This document shows, piece by piece, positions 24,701 to 37,068 of a stretch of 64,000 bases of DNA. How positions within the stretch are numbered: the first letter of the stretch is position 1; the number at the start of each line of letters is the position of its first letter. The position numbers were made by a program, and so were the translations under genes. Location: contig VZTJ01005553.1 in NCBI GenBank assembly GCA_013397795.1, positions 853,331 through 917,330 of the forward strand, read 5' to 3'. The stretch comes from Orthonyx spaldingii. Lineage: Eukaryota; Chordata; Aves; Passeriformes; Orthonychidae. The notes beneath the pieces were generated by a model that was given only the letters and a program-made list of their open reading frames with translations, was not told the origin of the DNA and did no database searches.

Positions 24701-27700
24701 TCTTTCAAAAAGCAAGGGCATTAATTCTTCCTATTTTACCAGTGAATTCTGTGAATAATCCAAGCTCTACTAGCCCTTGTTTAAATCACAAATTCTTCAG
24801 CTCTTCTGACTGGACAATTATTATGAAAGATGAAAAATGCAAGTTGTGCAGTAAACTTGCAGAGGAACAAGACAAGCCGTTCTGATTTCCATAAAGAAAA
24901 ACAAGATTTGGACATGTGTTTGAATTAGGCTGACAACTAATCTGCTGATCTGGTAACTTAAATCCAACCAATCCATTTGAGACTGCCAGACCCAGTTAGG
25001 GATGTGTGGTTCCCTGCATTGTCTTTTTAATTCACTCAAAAAAAGTCTAACCAATCTCACTGTAGTCTTAGAAAATATTTCAGATTCTGCCATAAAGCAA
25101 GAAATAGAGCTGACACTTAAGGCAGGAGATTTCAGTTCAGGTATACAGTAACTCTGTGCAAAATCCTTTGTAGAGTCCGTTTCCTGTAATTAAAAGGAAT
25201 TAATTCAAGTTGTACTATGGGTATTAGAGCTGTCCTGTAGCTCTTTGGATCACTTTTATGAAATACGTTATTTAGTGCTGTCCCAAAACTGGAAATTCAG
25301 AGAATTGCAACACTGTTGGTCATTTAGTGAAATAATATCATTGCAGGATATTCAACCAGCTGTAAGAATTCAGTCATAGAAATGATCTTGTTCTCAGCGT
25401 TGCAGTCACAGCAGTTCACATCTATGAATTTCATGTTCATGCATCCAGATGGTTTTTAACTTGTATGGTTGTGTTTTTGTAGAAACACCACCGCAGCAGT
25501 ACAGCAGACCATCTTAATAACGCTCTTCTCCCAGTGTTTTCCAAGGGAATTCTGCTAAGGGAGCATGTGGAGCCATTCCCTCAGACTGCTAGCTCCAGAG
25601 AAGTGCAGGTTAAAGTATCTTTAAAGTCATTCCCCTGCTTCTGGATTTTAGTGCATTATGGAAATAAAATGTGGAAGCTATGAGCGTCTCACTAGATTCC
25701 CATCTAATACCTGAATATTTCACAATTTGTAAATGTTTGCTTATAGGAAGTCCATTTCCTTCAACTATAGTAGTAGTCTAAGGTCATGTCTCTAGGCAGT
25801 GCCGATTTAGAGCTCCCCAAGTGCATGGTGCCTGCACACACACTGTTCTTCACCCTGGTTCTCAGAAGCATCAGATTCAGTAAGAAGAAGAAACTATCAA
25901 TGTAAAAAGGGAAAAGCTTTATACCAGAAAACAACCAGAGAGAAAAATCTAAGATATATGCATGGTAAAGAAACAAAAATTTCTTTCATCTGAAAGTGAG
26001 ACAGGCCCTTAAAATGAGCAAGGGCCATTTTTCTTCCACAAAGAGCTAAGATCCAGTCTAATCTGTGAGGACTTATTTCATATATTAAAATGGAATGCGC
26101 TAAATGTTAATGTTCTGCATCTGCAGTAGAGATGGCAGATTAGAGGGAAGGTAATCCAAAATGCAAAAAAGGTTGCTGAGCTTGTGTACTGCTTTGAGTC
26201 ACATTCAATAATGTATTTATTTTCTCTTTAGCTGATTGTTGCTTACAAGACATTATTTCCAATAGCAATCAGTTCAAAGGTTTTAAATAATGCAGCTCTC
26301 TTTCCCTGCCCTCAGTTGTTATCCTTTCCATAAAACTGCCCTTTGAAAGGATATATTTGAATAAGATCGATCTACAAAGCAAATGCCAATTTCATTTATG
26401 TCTTCCAGTGTTCCTTTCTGGCTTTCAGAGATTACTCAGTTATTTTCTTTGCCTTGTTTTGTTTGGTAATAGAATAAAGAGTAGCATGTGCTGATTTTCA
26501 CTTTTGCATTCCTTCTTGATGAGGCCGGGAGAAAGACCGGCACAAGCAGTCAGGCATCATCACAGAAGCAGGGTTCAGGTCCTTGGTCTAGCAGATTTTG
26601 GTAGGTTGATGCAGGGTAAGTCACTTAGGGATGCATTCACGGCTCAGCTCTTGCACTGGCTGAGATGCTGTGTCTCAGGTGCTGGGGCTTACTGAGGCAC
26701 ACAGAAATGGCACCTCAGGGGACAGAGCAAGGCCCGGGAAATGGTTTTAGAAAGGCTGGCATGCTGAATCAGGAATAGAGAACTGATAGTCACAAAGACA
26801 CCATGGTATGGGTAAGATTGTTCCTTTATGGCCTTGTAGTTAAAGAAATTTTGTTTCTCTCTCTTGGGAGAAAGCTTTTCTTGAGAAAGGAAAGTGTTGC
26901 ATTCCTACCTTATCATGAGAAGACTTCATGCTATGCCATCTCCCATTTTCCACCTAGCCACCACGTGCTGGACCAAGCTTCATGTAGTTTCCTCTGTGGC
27001 TCTGCATTTTCTCTATTTGACAAATGGCCATAGCAGCACTTCCCTATCACAGAAGCTGCTGTCCAGATAAACACATCAAAGATGTAGTGCTGAATAATAC
27101 CAGCCTTAAAAGTAATATAGGGAGACAGAGTGTCTCCTGTGTTTGAAGAACTGTGAAGGTAAAAGTGGCCTCAGAGGAGGCTGGATAACAAGCACTACAG
27201 GTGCATCTAGTACCATGTCAAGAGCCAGATAACACCTGGACATCTTGCTGATCAGATGTAACTCCACCAAGGAGGCACAGGAAGTCCCTCAGTCTGACAC
27301 AAAAAAATTTGCTCAGAATGTGAACGGAAATTATTATAAACAAATGCAAAACCAAAGCCAAATAAAAAAGAAAACAGAGAAAAGAAAGGAGAGGAGAGGA
27401 GAGGAGAGGAGAGGAGAGGAAAAAATAACTGAACTTCNNNNNNNNNNNNNNNNNNNNNNNNNNNNNNNNNNNNNNNNNNNNNNNNNNNNNNNNNNNNNNN
27501 NNNNNNNNNNNNNNNNAAAACAGAGAAAAGAAAGGAGAGGAGAGAGGAGAGGAGAGGAGAGGAGAGGAGAGGTAAAAATAACTGAACTTCAGCAATCATC
27601 ACAATTCCTGTGGTGTTCCTTTGTAGGACCACCATATACAGGAGATGACAGTTATGGCGTTTCAACATAGAGACCCATTGAAAACCAGTCTTTCACTCTG

Positions 27701-30700
27701 CTCTCACCTATATTTTATGTCTTTTTTGAAACATAGTTAATTTTATTTTTGGGCATAATTGAGGCTGTTTCCCTTTCTCAATACCATTAGTAGAGTGTCT
27801 GTGATTATTCCTCTCTGTCCAATCTTACTTTCTGATTCTTGGTTTCTTTGTATTTGAGTGAATTTTCACTTTCTCTTTTTTTTCTTTCCTACCCTTGATT
27901 GCCTTTCAACACCTCATGCGCTCTAAAATCACCAGGACTTTGGATGTCTGTGTTTGGATAGCAGATCACCTTCTACTGTCTGCAGCTGCTTCACTGCCTA
28001 GCAGAATATAGATTTTTCTTTTGCAAAACACACTATAGGAGGAGAGGTGGAGAAATCAATATTTCATTAGTCAGACCAGAATACAGCAATGTCTGATCTG
28101 CAGATCTAGGACGCCACAGGATTAGGGTTGTAACAAAGGCAGTAGTAGCACCAAAAAGGAAGTAGTCAAGGGAGGCATCTGGAACAGCAGGAGTTGCTTT
28201 GCTGGCATGACCACAGGCTCCTTGCAGCAGGTGACTTAACATGTCCCTTCTCATCCATACCCTGTGCCAGTCGTCATCTGAACCACAGGAGCAGGCTGGA
28301 GCTAGACACAAAGTCAAAACCAGCTGTGCTGTCTTCCAGGATCACACTTCCTCATCCTGCCCTGTACCCAAGCTGAAATTGTCATCCACACAGCTTAAAC
28401 AGTTCATATAAATGTTCAGGATGAGAAAATGCCTCTCTGCACTCAGAACAGTACTTTTTATTCCTTCTTTTTTTTTCTTGTGGTTTTTTGTGTTGTTGTG
28501 TTGTTTTGGTTTGTTTGTTTGTTTGAGTACTGGCTGAACCATTTATTTTTTCTGAACTTTTAGGCTCATGTCTGGCACATGAACTTCCATCTATCACCAG
28601 CAGGGATGAGGGGTGTCCACCTATACCCATTTTATGCTTTTGTGGGCTTGGTTCCTTCCCCGTTTCCCAACCCTGTAAAATGGTAGCCTCTGACAAAGAG
28701 GGTTTCTGTTAATACATCTGAACATTAATCAATTTGGGCAGAATCTTAGATAGTCCCTAAGACGTTGAATAAGCACATGCTGCCATTTCAAGTGGGTAAA
28801 TGAAATGCTCACCAGTCCATTAGTAAAGACAAAGACAATACAAAAGATTGTTATATTTCTGGTTTTGTGCATTGAACAATCCTGTTTTGGCTTCAGTTTT
28901 CTAAGCAGTACTGAAAAATCCTTTTCATTGTCTGGGTTTTTTTTTTTTTAATAAAATTTCACAGTGGTCTGAAAAAGGCTTTCAGTGCATGCTTGAGGAA
29001 TTTTCATGTCTGGCCTGAGAGAGCCATGTGATACAGTAGAATTTTAACATCTCAGTACAGAGATGATTCCCAGTTCCATATTACTTTCTAGGGGTTACTA
29101 TGTAAATTATTTCTCTAAAGATCTGGGAGTTTGCAACCTACTGATATTCTTTACATATAAGATATTTAAGTTCATGTATGTCGGTGAAGAAACCTGTGAA
29201 ATCTTAAGCTAGTTAACATTTTCAGTTAGATCCACAGATTTCAGCTCTTTACAGTAGTGTAAAGGGATGCACAATGGAATTTGTGGAGTTTTGGCATTGG
29301 TTCCAAGGAGATTGAAAAAAGTCAGCCTGACAGAATCCATTCCTTTAGCTTTTCATTTTCCCATAAATATATCTTCTCTGCTGAAACACACGCATTTCTT
29401 TCTTTTACAGTCTGGTCTCAGTACAGCAGGCTCCAGATTGCCATCCAGAGGGACCTGGCCATGCTCAAGAACTGGGACTAGAGGGCATTTAAATGTCCCT
29501 TACTAAACTATTCTATGATTCAGTGATTCAGCTTGAAAACCTGGGTTATCTGAGGTTGCAAATAAAACATTATTGAGCAAGAGTAGTGTGTGCATATACA
29601 CAAATGTATACATATATATTGGTATATTGCATTTCCATATGGATGTATGTGGCTGTGTGATACAATTTCCTAGAAGATTGAAGCTACAGGGAAATTTCTA
29701 TCTCCTGCCTTATAAAATAAGTAATCAATGCCAATAGTTAGACTAGAAGAGTGCCTTTTATGCCAGAAAGCCTGACTTTTCATTCTGAACCTATTGGTGG
29801 CTGTCATTTTTTTTAAAAAATCCTTGCTCAGTACTACTGCGTATTTTCTACGCTGCATTGAGCTGTGTCTTACTGATCAGGCTGTTTCAGCTTTACTTAT
29901 TCTACAAACAGAGTTAGGGTTGCTGCAAGTTAAATGTGAAGTTGACGTAAGGCACATGTAGAAAAAGATGTGCTTTAGCTTTCATTTCAAACCCCTAGAG
30001 TGAGGATTTCTGTCCTGCAAATGAAACTAGTGGTGATATATCTCTTCTGAAGTAGTGCATTGGAGATAAGTCAGCCTCAACAGGAAATAAGGGAGGACTC
30101 TGAAGCATACAGAACTTTTTTTACCCTATTGTGAGTTATTTGAGATTGTATCATTTATTCAATGAATCTGGTTCATCATGGGTTTCATTGTGGGCATTGC
30201 ATGCAAAAATCTTCTTGAAATTGTGGAAAAGACTTTAAAAAATAAGTGCTATGCATGGCTGTAATTGCTAGTAGGTAATTAACTATTTGGAAATCAGAGT
30301 AACCATTATTCATCAATGAAATATGGGCTTTGGAGCTTTACTTCAGGCATTTGTCTTCATTTAATCTCTGGCATTTGTTTCTTTAGTTTATTGAAGCAAT
30401 CAAATCACCAAGAGACTGAGGTAATTTAAAGTCAGCTCTGTGTACATTTTAAAAGATATATGAATCATAATATATAAAAAACTTCACCAACTTCAAAACT
30501 CCAGTAAGCATTATTTAACACAGTCAATTTTTGAAAATTATTTATTAAGGTAAGTAAACTTTTGATGTTCTGAGAGAAAAGTTTAATTATGCACAGGAAA
30601 TATGCAGCATGGTTTAATTAATATTGACTAATCAACCTCTCTTTCTCTTTCACTTGCAGGAAAATATAAACATCAATGAAGCTTCCAGATGCTTGGTGAA

Positions 30701-30812
30701 ACACATAATTGCTAGTGAGAGTGATCCAGTTCAGTCTATTGAACCAGATATTATAAAACCACACTTGAATTCCTCCAAGATTGTCAGTTGTTCAGCTTGC
30801 TTTAAATCCTAA
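12501..30812 (+). CDS. RAB38: RAB38, Rab-family small GTPase; join(12501..12705, 20309..20589, 30660..30812)
   Basis: The spliced reading frame encodes 212 residues and matches vertebrate RAB38 along its whole length (human 211). Visible GTPase motifs: P-loop GDLGVGKTS at 17-25, switch I with ATIG at 41-44, switch II WDIAGQERFG at 65-74, NKCD at 128-131 and ETSAK at 158-162. The WDIAGQERFGN form is characteristic of the RAB32/RAB38 subfamily. The C-terminus carries cysteines at 206 and 209 (CSACFKS), the expected prenylation region. Known family role: RAB38, with RAB32, is activated by BLOC-3 (HPS1-HPS4), binds VARP and directs enzymes such as TYRP1 to melanosomes and other lysosome-related organelles. 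The glycine mutated in the mouse chocolate allele (Gly19) is Gly20 here and is intact, as is Gln70 of switch II. No frameshift or stop is seen. RAB32 is the main alternative, but the N-terminus and C-terminal tail fit RAB38. Confidence 0.97.
14241..14249 (+). promoter_or_regulatory. Near-exact M-box in RAB38 intron 1
   Basis: AATCATGTGCT matches 10 of 11 M-box positions, and a second CATGTG-type core (CACATGA, 14342-14348) lies 100 bases away. This is a candidate MITF/TFE site. It is weaker than the exact match at 18651 and unproven. Confidence 0.25.
18651..18661 (-). promoter_or_regulatory. Exact M-box (AGTCATGTGCT) in RAB38 intron 1
   Basis: The + strand reads AGCACATGACT, the exact complement of the 11-base M-box bound by MITF in tyrosinase-family promoters. 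RAB38 belongs to the pigment-cell programme controlled by MITF, so the position is plausible for an intronic enhancer. A further TCATGTGA lies about 200 bases downstream at 18863-18870. Function is inferred; a chance match cannot be excluded from one genome. Confidence 0.45.
20309..20589 (+). CDS. RAB38: RAB38 coding exon 2 (residues 69-162)
   Basis: This exon encodes the rest of switch II, the effector-facing helix, the NKCD guanine-specificity motif (128-131) and ETSAK (158-162). The acceptor is a strong pyrimidine tract ending CATTACAG at 20301-20308. The donor is AAG|GTAATG at 20590. Length is 281 bases; with exon 1 it gives exactly 162 codons, so the following intron is phase 0. The open frame before the acceptor and after the donor is intronic read-through. 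Confidence 0.96.
21728..22080 (+). mobile_element. CR1 LINE 3' fragment in RAB38 intron 2
   Basis: TTTCAGTACTTAAAAGGGGCTTATAAGAAAGATGGGGAC through to TTCCAACCCAAACCATTCTATGATTCTAT are CR1 3' blocks in order, complete to the ATTCTATG end. A 26-base internal tandem duplication (GTGATAGGGATAAGAGGTAG type) lies at about 21791-21841. Confidence 0.93.
23488..23505 (+). repeat. Poly-A run
   Basis: An uninterrupted run of A residues inside intron 2. I see no retrocopy upstream that it would terminate. Confidence 0.9.
24543..24625 (-). mobile_element. CR1 LINE 3' tip, antisense, in RAB38 intron 2
   Basis: CATAGATTCAGAATGAGTTGGGTTAGAAGGGACCTTAAAAATCATCTAGTTCCAACCCCCTGC is the complement of the last 80 bases of CR1. 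It is a severely 5'-truncated insertion. Confidence 0.85.
27371..27590. repeat. GAGAG microsatellite split by an assembly gap, with duplicated edges
   Basis: A (GGAGA)n array lies on both sides of a gap of 79 N (27438-27516). Each side carries the same order of parts: AAAACAGAGAAAAGAAAGGAG, the array, then TAACTGAACTTC. The left copy is 27371-27437 and the right copy 27517-27590; they differ mainly in array length. This looks like one locus represented twice in the assembly. Confidence 0.85.
27438..27516. other. Assembly gap (79 N)
   Basis: Run of undetermined bases inside RAB38 intron 2. Open frames reading through it are artefacts. Confidence 0.99.
29415..29528 (+). mobile_element. CR1 LINE fragment with internal deletion, in RAB38 intron 2
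   Basis: GATTGCCATCCAGAGGGACCTGG is a CR1 block normally well upstream of the 3' end. It is joined here almost directly to a decayed ACTAGA...ATTCTATGATTC terminus, so most of the region between was lost. The 5' edge is uncertain. Confidence 0.6.
30660..30812 (+). CDS. RAB38: RAB38 coding exon 3 (residues 163-212 and stop)
   Basis: This exon encodes the last helix (ENININEASRCLVKH) and the hypervariable tail ending CSACFKS, followed by TAA at 30810-30812. The acceptor is a pyrimidine tract ending CACTTGCAG at 30651-30659. The tail differs from the human one in several places, as expected for the hypervariable region, but keeps the CxxCxKS spacing used for prenylation. The last C-terminal cysteine is followed by three residues, a CAAX-like arrangement. 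Confidence 0.95.
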   Translation, partial: ENININEASRCLVKHIIASESDPVQSIEPDIIKPHLNSSKIVSCSACFKS

Positions 30813-33800
30813 GAGACTTCCAGACTATTACAAGAGCTGAACAACTATGATTCATAATTTCCACTTTATTCAATGAATCCAGCCTGCCCACATTGTCCCT
30901 AAGCAGATTGTCATTTTCTCAAAAATATATTTAAAATTTTCCTTTTTTTTTTTTTTTTCAGCTAAAATTTATTATGAGCTGTTCATTGATAGCAACTATT
31001 CAAAACTGTCTTTGACTAAGGTCAAATAAGACTTATGGTGGTGGCTGTGTTTTCCTGTTTGGGTAGCACCAGTGTATCAAAACGTATTTCTTTGCCACGT
31101 GGTTTCTGAAAACTCATATTTGTGATGTGACTGCAGCAACACCCTACTTGTCCATTGATTTCCAGGATTTTTTCTCTCTACTTTAACCAGGCAAACATTA
31201 TTGCACTCTTTGTCACCCCTCAAACTTGAGTGGACTTGTGTCATATGAGCAAGATGATGATGACAATGAAAATTGAGCTGTTCAGAAAGAGACAACAAGA
31301 ATGCTCACAGTCAAATCTTCCCATTGCAAATTCAGTCTCCTGGATGTAGTGACAGGACCGAACGTGAAGGAATATTTCACATCATTCAGTTCTCCAGAGG
31401 ATCTGAGCTTCCGAGACTGATGAAGTATTGGCTCCCTCTTTCTGAGGAGTTACATTCTCACATGTGATAGCATTATCTTAGATGAAGCAAAATGGAACAA
31501 GTCAAGGTTGAGGGGTGACAAAACAGGCAATCAGGGGTACAGTCTCATAGGTGAAGCAGCTCAGGGTTTTCAGAAAGGTTATCTATTCTATAAAACCAGC
31601 ATTTCCTCTGGAAAGCCCAAATTGATTTTTTCCCTGCCTCTCATCCCTCACACCCCATGTGTTTAAACTATGCATATTCTATAAGTCCTTACATGCATAC
31701 CTTCACTGTGTTTATCCTCATGGGAAAATTCATTATCCACACTGTCACATACCAGCAGAACTCTTCAGGAACTCACCTGTGTTGAACAGAAGGGTATTTG
31801 CTTTCTGAAAATATTCTTCTAAAATGTATGTGAATGGTCAAGGGAAGCAAGCAAAACTAAACAGTCTTAAGAGACATTTTGGGAAGATGAGAAGAATTTA
31901 TTGAGGTGTACTGTGGAAATGAAATTGTTGATTTTCAGCATCTCACAAAAAATGCAGGTTAGTGGAATCATTCAGAGAAGTGTGTCTAGACAAGAAGTCT
32001 TGACATCTGGCTGCAAGCCCCTTCAAGAGAAACTTTACCTCTATCCTACCAAATCACCTGCATTTTCTATTCTCACTCAGACTTTTCCTTCCTAAACGGT
32101 GAACTCTCAGTTGCAGGAGCTGTCTTCAGAGATGGGTTCCTCTTCTTAGAGAGGTGTAACAGCATGGAAGGGAGAAGACAGAATCTCATGATGACTTATG
32201 TTTGCAGATGTCACTGCAATACTTCACTGAACAGTTGGAAATGAAGGAGTGAAAATCTCAGTCTAGTAAATACCTGTTGCATAGGAAAAATGAAAAAGAA
32301 AAAAATTCCTCAAGCTGACCTTATACTGTGAGACCTATGAGGTTCATGTACCTGTAAAATTCATCCTACTTGGCAATGTAAGGTTTATGTTTGGAATCAG
32401 TCTTAAAGTTCTTTTGCAACCTAAATCATTCTATGACTTCGTGCCTCTGTCACTAAATGCTCTGTTACTATATAGGCACTGCAGACAAGAGCTATGTTTC
32501 TTTCCCTGGAGAGCCAGGGACAGGGACATAGCACTTTATGAGCTCTTCCTAAAACCTTCACTTTTTCTTACAGAATTTTGGAATAAGAAAGCAAAGTCTC
32601 TAGTTTTAAAAATGAAAATTCACATACAGAATTAATCTGCACAGACATGGATGTATGGATACTAGCTGGCTTTTTTGAGAGTAATTTTCAAGTTGTCTTG
32701 ATTAGTGTGTTATCCTTTAATACCTGTGTTAAACATCCTTTGACTCCTGCAGTGATCTGTGTCAAATACCTTAAGCTTCCTGCCTCAGTTTCCTCATATG
32801 TAAAACAGGGATCTATGTATACACCTACCTCACAGCACTCCCTGAAAGTTCCTGTTGGCACCACGCTTTGGAGATATGTGTTCTACAAATGCCAAGCTCT
32901 GTTACTGCTCAGAACGAAATATGAGTGCCCTCTAGCATAAATACATGGTGCTGTAATGCCTTAGTGTTCTAAATCTATCAAAGGCTTGCCTGTGCTGCAA
33001 AAATTAGCTTCAATTATTCCACCTCAGTAACCTGGTCAAGGTTATAAAGCAACATGTGACTGCATGGGTTGATCACATTGGCTGCAGATGGTTTGCAAAC
33101 GGAAACTGTGGCTGCACAGATGTCATGGTACTGGTTTAATAATCTCAACAGCAAAGCTGCCATTCAGAACTAGTGCCACATCAGTTATTTCAAATTTAAA
33201 GCATTATTTAGGTCAAGTCATATGGGTGCTTTATTAAGGATAACAATTCATATCCTGAGCCAACACTGTGGAGAACATAAGCAACTAGATATTTCAGATA
33301 TCTTCTAAAGGGCTAATTTTGCATGGTTTGAACCCTGTGTTTTACTTATAAATCTGTGGATCTCAGGTGAAGCAGAGGAAGTTGCCATTTCGTTCAAAAA
33401 TTATTTTGTGCCCAACTCGCAATGAACATATCAGTTCCTAATGTGTTTTACTTATCTTGATATCACCTCTGTTTGGTGGCTTCTAGCAATACTCACTAAG
33501 CATAATGGGAAATTCCACAAGACTTTGAGAGCTATGGCTAAAGATCTGGTATAAGAGTAATTAAAACGACCCTGCATAAATAAAACACTTAAATGACATA
33601 GAGATTACTTTTTCTTCACTGTATTGTATAAACCTGCTTTAAAGTATGGATTCGTAATCTGTTCCCCTTGTTTCTATTGTGTCAGGTTTTACTGCAGTCA
33701 CACTTCTTGGGCAGATTTTCCACCTCTGGTAGATGGTGGACAGAATTTGGCCAATTGCTAGACTAAGGACTACACAAGATGTAAGTTCTAAAGTCATACA

Positions 33801-33934
33801 TATTTATGCCATGAGTATTAGAACAGTATGACAAAGAATCAGGCCTCCTTAGGAGGTTACATAATTACATATGTTCAGTTTTATTTGTACTAAAGTGATA
33901 AAATCTGTCAAGTCTTTTTCTATAACGCAATAAA
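30813..33934 (+). other. Probable RAB38 3' UTR and downstream region
   Basis: No standard AATAAA or ATTAAA was seen close to the stop codon. The first convincing candidates cluster at 33560 (ATTAAA), 33579 (AATAAA) and 33929 (AATAAA followed by a TGTGTG stretch), which would give a 3' UTR of about 2.8-3.1 kb. A poly-T run lies at about 30942-30958. The true end needs transcript data. Confidence 0.3.
33560..33934 (+). promoter_or_regulatory. Candidate polyadenylation signals for RAB38
   Basis: ATTAAA at 33560-33565, AATAAA at 33579-33584 and AATAAA at 33929-33934, the last followed by TGTGTG. They are the first standard hexamers I found downstream of the stop. Assignment is tentative without transcript ends. 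Confidence 0.25.
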
Positions 33935-36900
33935 TGTGTGAATGCAACCTGGATATCTAGCAAACACAGTTTTTTTAGAGGAGGTTGTTGTAGGCAGGCC
34001 AGAATAAAAGCTTTAATTTAGAATTAATGAGCTCAGTTCGTGCCAATACCCTTTCAGGAATAAATATAAAATTTAATTATATTGTGTCAGTTCCTAACAG
34101 GTTGTATTTCCTTAGGTTTTTTTGATACACTCAGTGCTATGTCCTCTTTGCTGGTCACCAGGGGGACCAGGCATCTTAATCACATGTCCACTTCAAAATT
34201 AAACGTTTTTCCTTTCTGTTTGCAATAGGTAATGAAAGATGAGTCTCTATTGCCTTGCAAATAGGCAAAGTGGAATTAAAATTCATTTTCATACCAGTTC
34301 TCCAAATACGCCCCGGTGGGTGTCCCAGCACCTCAAACCATATGTTGATGAGCAAGGGAGGTGCTGGACATGAGAGATCAGCCCAAAACACTGAATGAAA
34401 AGAGTGATTGAGTATCTTCACCCTCAGACATCATTTGCAACACCAGTAATGACAGAATATCTTTCACTTTCCATACTTGAAGCTCCATACAAACAAAACC
34501 TCGTGATCCTAAATACTTTGGGAAGCATATACATATTACTGATAGGAAAATGGATAGAGTGAAAGAAAATTACTCTGTTATTCCAGAAAGATCATAATTT
34601 ATTTGACCAGGTTCAACTTTCATCTAATTTGGAAATCTGAAAATCAGACTTTGTCATTCTTATACAACATTATTTAGAATGTATTTTCATTAACTTTTCT
34701 ATTCAGGAATAAGTGTTCCAACAGTGCTTTATATATTCAGCTTGAATTGTTGTACATCAATATTTTATCTCCAGATTTATTTTTTTTCTGTTTTAACCTA
34801 CCTGACTATATAAAATGGGGAGGAGGGAGAGGGGGAAGGAGAATGTGCACCTTTAAATAGCAGTGTTGTTTTACTTCTTAAAACAGCTTGTCTAGCTGGA
34901 TGAAGTGAAATTGGTAAACAGATGTGGGAAATGAATGTAGTGTCAATTTCCAGGAAACAGTCAATGAAAATATCTTTTACTGCACCAATATTTATGCATG
35001 TAACCGCAGGTTCTATTGTAATAAAAGATGGTATTTCTGACAAAACATGGAATATGAGCAATTTGTAAAATTAATTCATTAACTAAAGTAGGAACATACA
35101 AGTAGCCCCAAGCTAATTCAGCTTTCCTCATATGTAGCCAATTTATATATATATATGTATAATATATGTCTATTTTAATAATTTAATTTAAACTGCTTGC
35201 TTTCTGTACAACTTGTCTTTTAAACCATCCATGTTAGTGTTTGACTTTAGTTAAAGGGTTACATATCTGAGACAGAAACTTTCCACCTTTTCTCCCTATT
35301 TTATATCCAATTCCAGATGCAACTTTTATGGCTCCAGCTCTTCAAAGAACCTCAGTTCAAAGTTTGATTTTACAAGCAGATTTTTTGGCTCACAAATAGA
35401 TGCATCATCAGTTTGGAGGCTCATTAGTAACCACAGGCTCAATTCTTGAAAGTGTGGCTGGGTAAAAATTGGCCTAAATTTGTAAAATGGGCAGCTGCAT
35501 GTCTAGGATATAGTAACTGCATTTTTCTTCAGCTGTCAGGACAAGCTGGTACCTGCAGCAATGTTATACACTTGACTGTTCATGATTCCCTAAAAATATT
35601 AGATTGTTTTATTAATTAAAAAAAAAAAAGAAAAAAAGGTAATTTTATGCAGTGTGGGTCTAGTATTTATTTTAAAGTTTTCAGCTTTTCTGCTACAAAA
35701 CAAAAAAAAATTAGCATCGTGGTTTCATTGGCTTTTTAAATAATGCAACCTGACACTCTCACACCCATGGCTGAGGGTAGTACAATACCCTCAATAAATC
35801 CCCGGTACTTGGTCACACAGTTGCAGCTACACTGACCACGTCTCACAACAAGGAAATAGATTTGACTGCACTATTTGAGAATATTAATTTCCTGAAAATG
35901 ATCTCCTTTACAATTGCAGTGCATCAGATGCCTAATTAAGATTGGAATCTCTGTGTCCTATGTTTCAAATGAAGAAATAATAGTTTACAAAGATTAGATA
36001 TTAAACTGAGAAAAAGCCACAGCTCACTACTCCGAGGAGTGGAAGCTGAGCAAATGAAAAACTCCCAGTAGGCTTCTCTGCAGGTCAAAACCAGAAAGTT
36101 CATCTAGTCTGGTATTTGCCTGGTTTCTTCCAGGAAATGAGCTTTCTGTTAAGCTATAGTAGCTCAATTCCACAGCAACTGGTAATAGTTGCACCTGGCA
36201 ACTACAGAGTTTAAGTAGTTTTGAAAGACAAACTACAGTTGATTTCAGAAATGGCATCTTTGTTAAATGTTTACCTTTAGGTGGTGCCTAAATATTTCTT
36301 CAGGTACATAAAGGTTAATTTGGTGTACCTATCTCCCATGCAAATCTATCCATGTATCTTCTGTTTCCATGAATCCACATGTTTGGTCTTCACAAACCAT
36401 TCAAGAAAAGGGCCACTACAAGATGTTCCTGTAACAGTGGTGCTTCAGCCACATCCAAAATCCTACAAAGCAGATGAACATAATGAATGGGGAAGCAAGG
36501 AATAGCAAGAAACCAGGATCAGGGTGAACAGAAATGTCTGGGACTGATCCAGGACCAATTCAAGAAGCATTGATACTTGACAACTTTCTCAGCAAGGTAC
36601 TTTGTGAAAATGTGACACAGCATGAAGTTTTTGTCACCTAAAGGTCTATAAATTTTCTAGGGCACAAATTGCTGTTTTTACCTTTTGCCTTTTGTGCCTT
36701 GAATTTTGCTTGTTTACTGGCTACCTTGCCAAAGATGTCTAGTTTATTTCAGGATTTCTCTTTCTTTGGCCTCTGGTGCTATCTCGTCTCCTTGACTTGA
36801 CACTTGGTGAGGAGCTTTTATCAGTCATTAAGACTGAGGCTGTTACTTTTTAGTTCCTGTCAGGTTTCTAAGTTTTTAAATTTATTTAAATGACAGCTGT

Positions 36901-36989
36901 GCTCAAAGGACACATAGCCTCATACTAGCTACTGTGAAGAAAATTAATACTATCCCAGCCAAAACCAGCACAGAGGTTCATCCAGATCA
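33935..36989. other. Intergenic DNA without recognised features
   Basis: No gene recognised. A CTCF-like core (TCACCAGGGGGACC) lies at 34155-34168, a TATATG stretch at about 35145-35168, and A-rich runs at about 35618-35638. Confidence 0.45.
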
Positions 36990-37068
36990 CAAGAGAGTTG
37001 GTGTTGTTTATTCTGGAGAAGAGAAGGCTGTAAGGTGACCTTGTTGTGGCCTTTCAACACCTAAAGGG
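36990..37068 (+). mobile_element. CR1 LINE fragment, 5' part (split by solo LTR)
   Basis: TTGTTTATTCTGGAGAAGAGAAGGCTG and GTGACCTTGTTGTGGCCTTTCAACACCTAAAGGG are CR1 3' blocks. The element stops at AAAGGG, where an LTR begins, and continues in register at 37474 after it. Confidence 0.85.
37063..37068 (+). repeat. Left target-site duplication (AAAGGG) of the solo LTR
   Basis: AAAGGG directly precedes the TG at the LTR start and recurs at 37474-37479 directly after the terminal CA. The right copy restores the CR1 sequence. Confidence 0.85.

Larger units (their letters stand above)
20590..30659 (+). other. RAB38 intron 2
   Basis: A 10.1 kb phase-0 GT...AG intron. It contains three CR1 pieces (21.7-22.1, 24.5, 29.4-29.5 kb), a poly-A run at about 23488-23505, a GAGAG repeat around an assembly gap (27.4-27.6 kb), and a CATGTG/CACGTG pair at 22226-22241. 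No further coding exon is seen. Confidence 0.93.

Noticed and set aside
27218..27670. Frames of 125-141 residues on both strands
   Set aside because: All read through the run of N and the GAGAG array, so they are artefacts.
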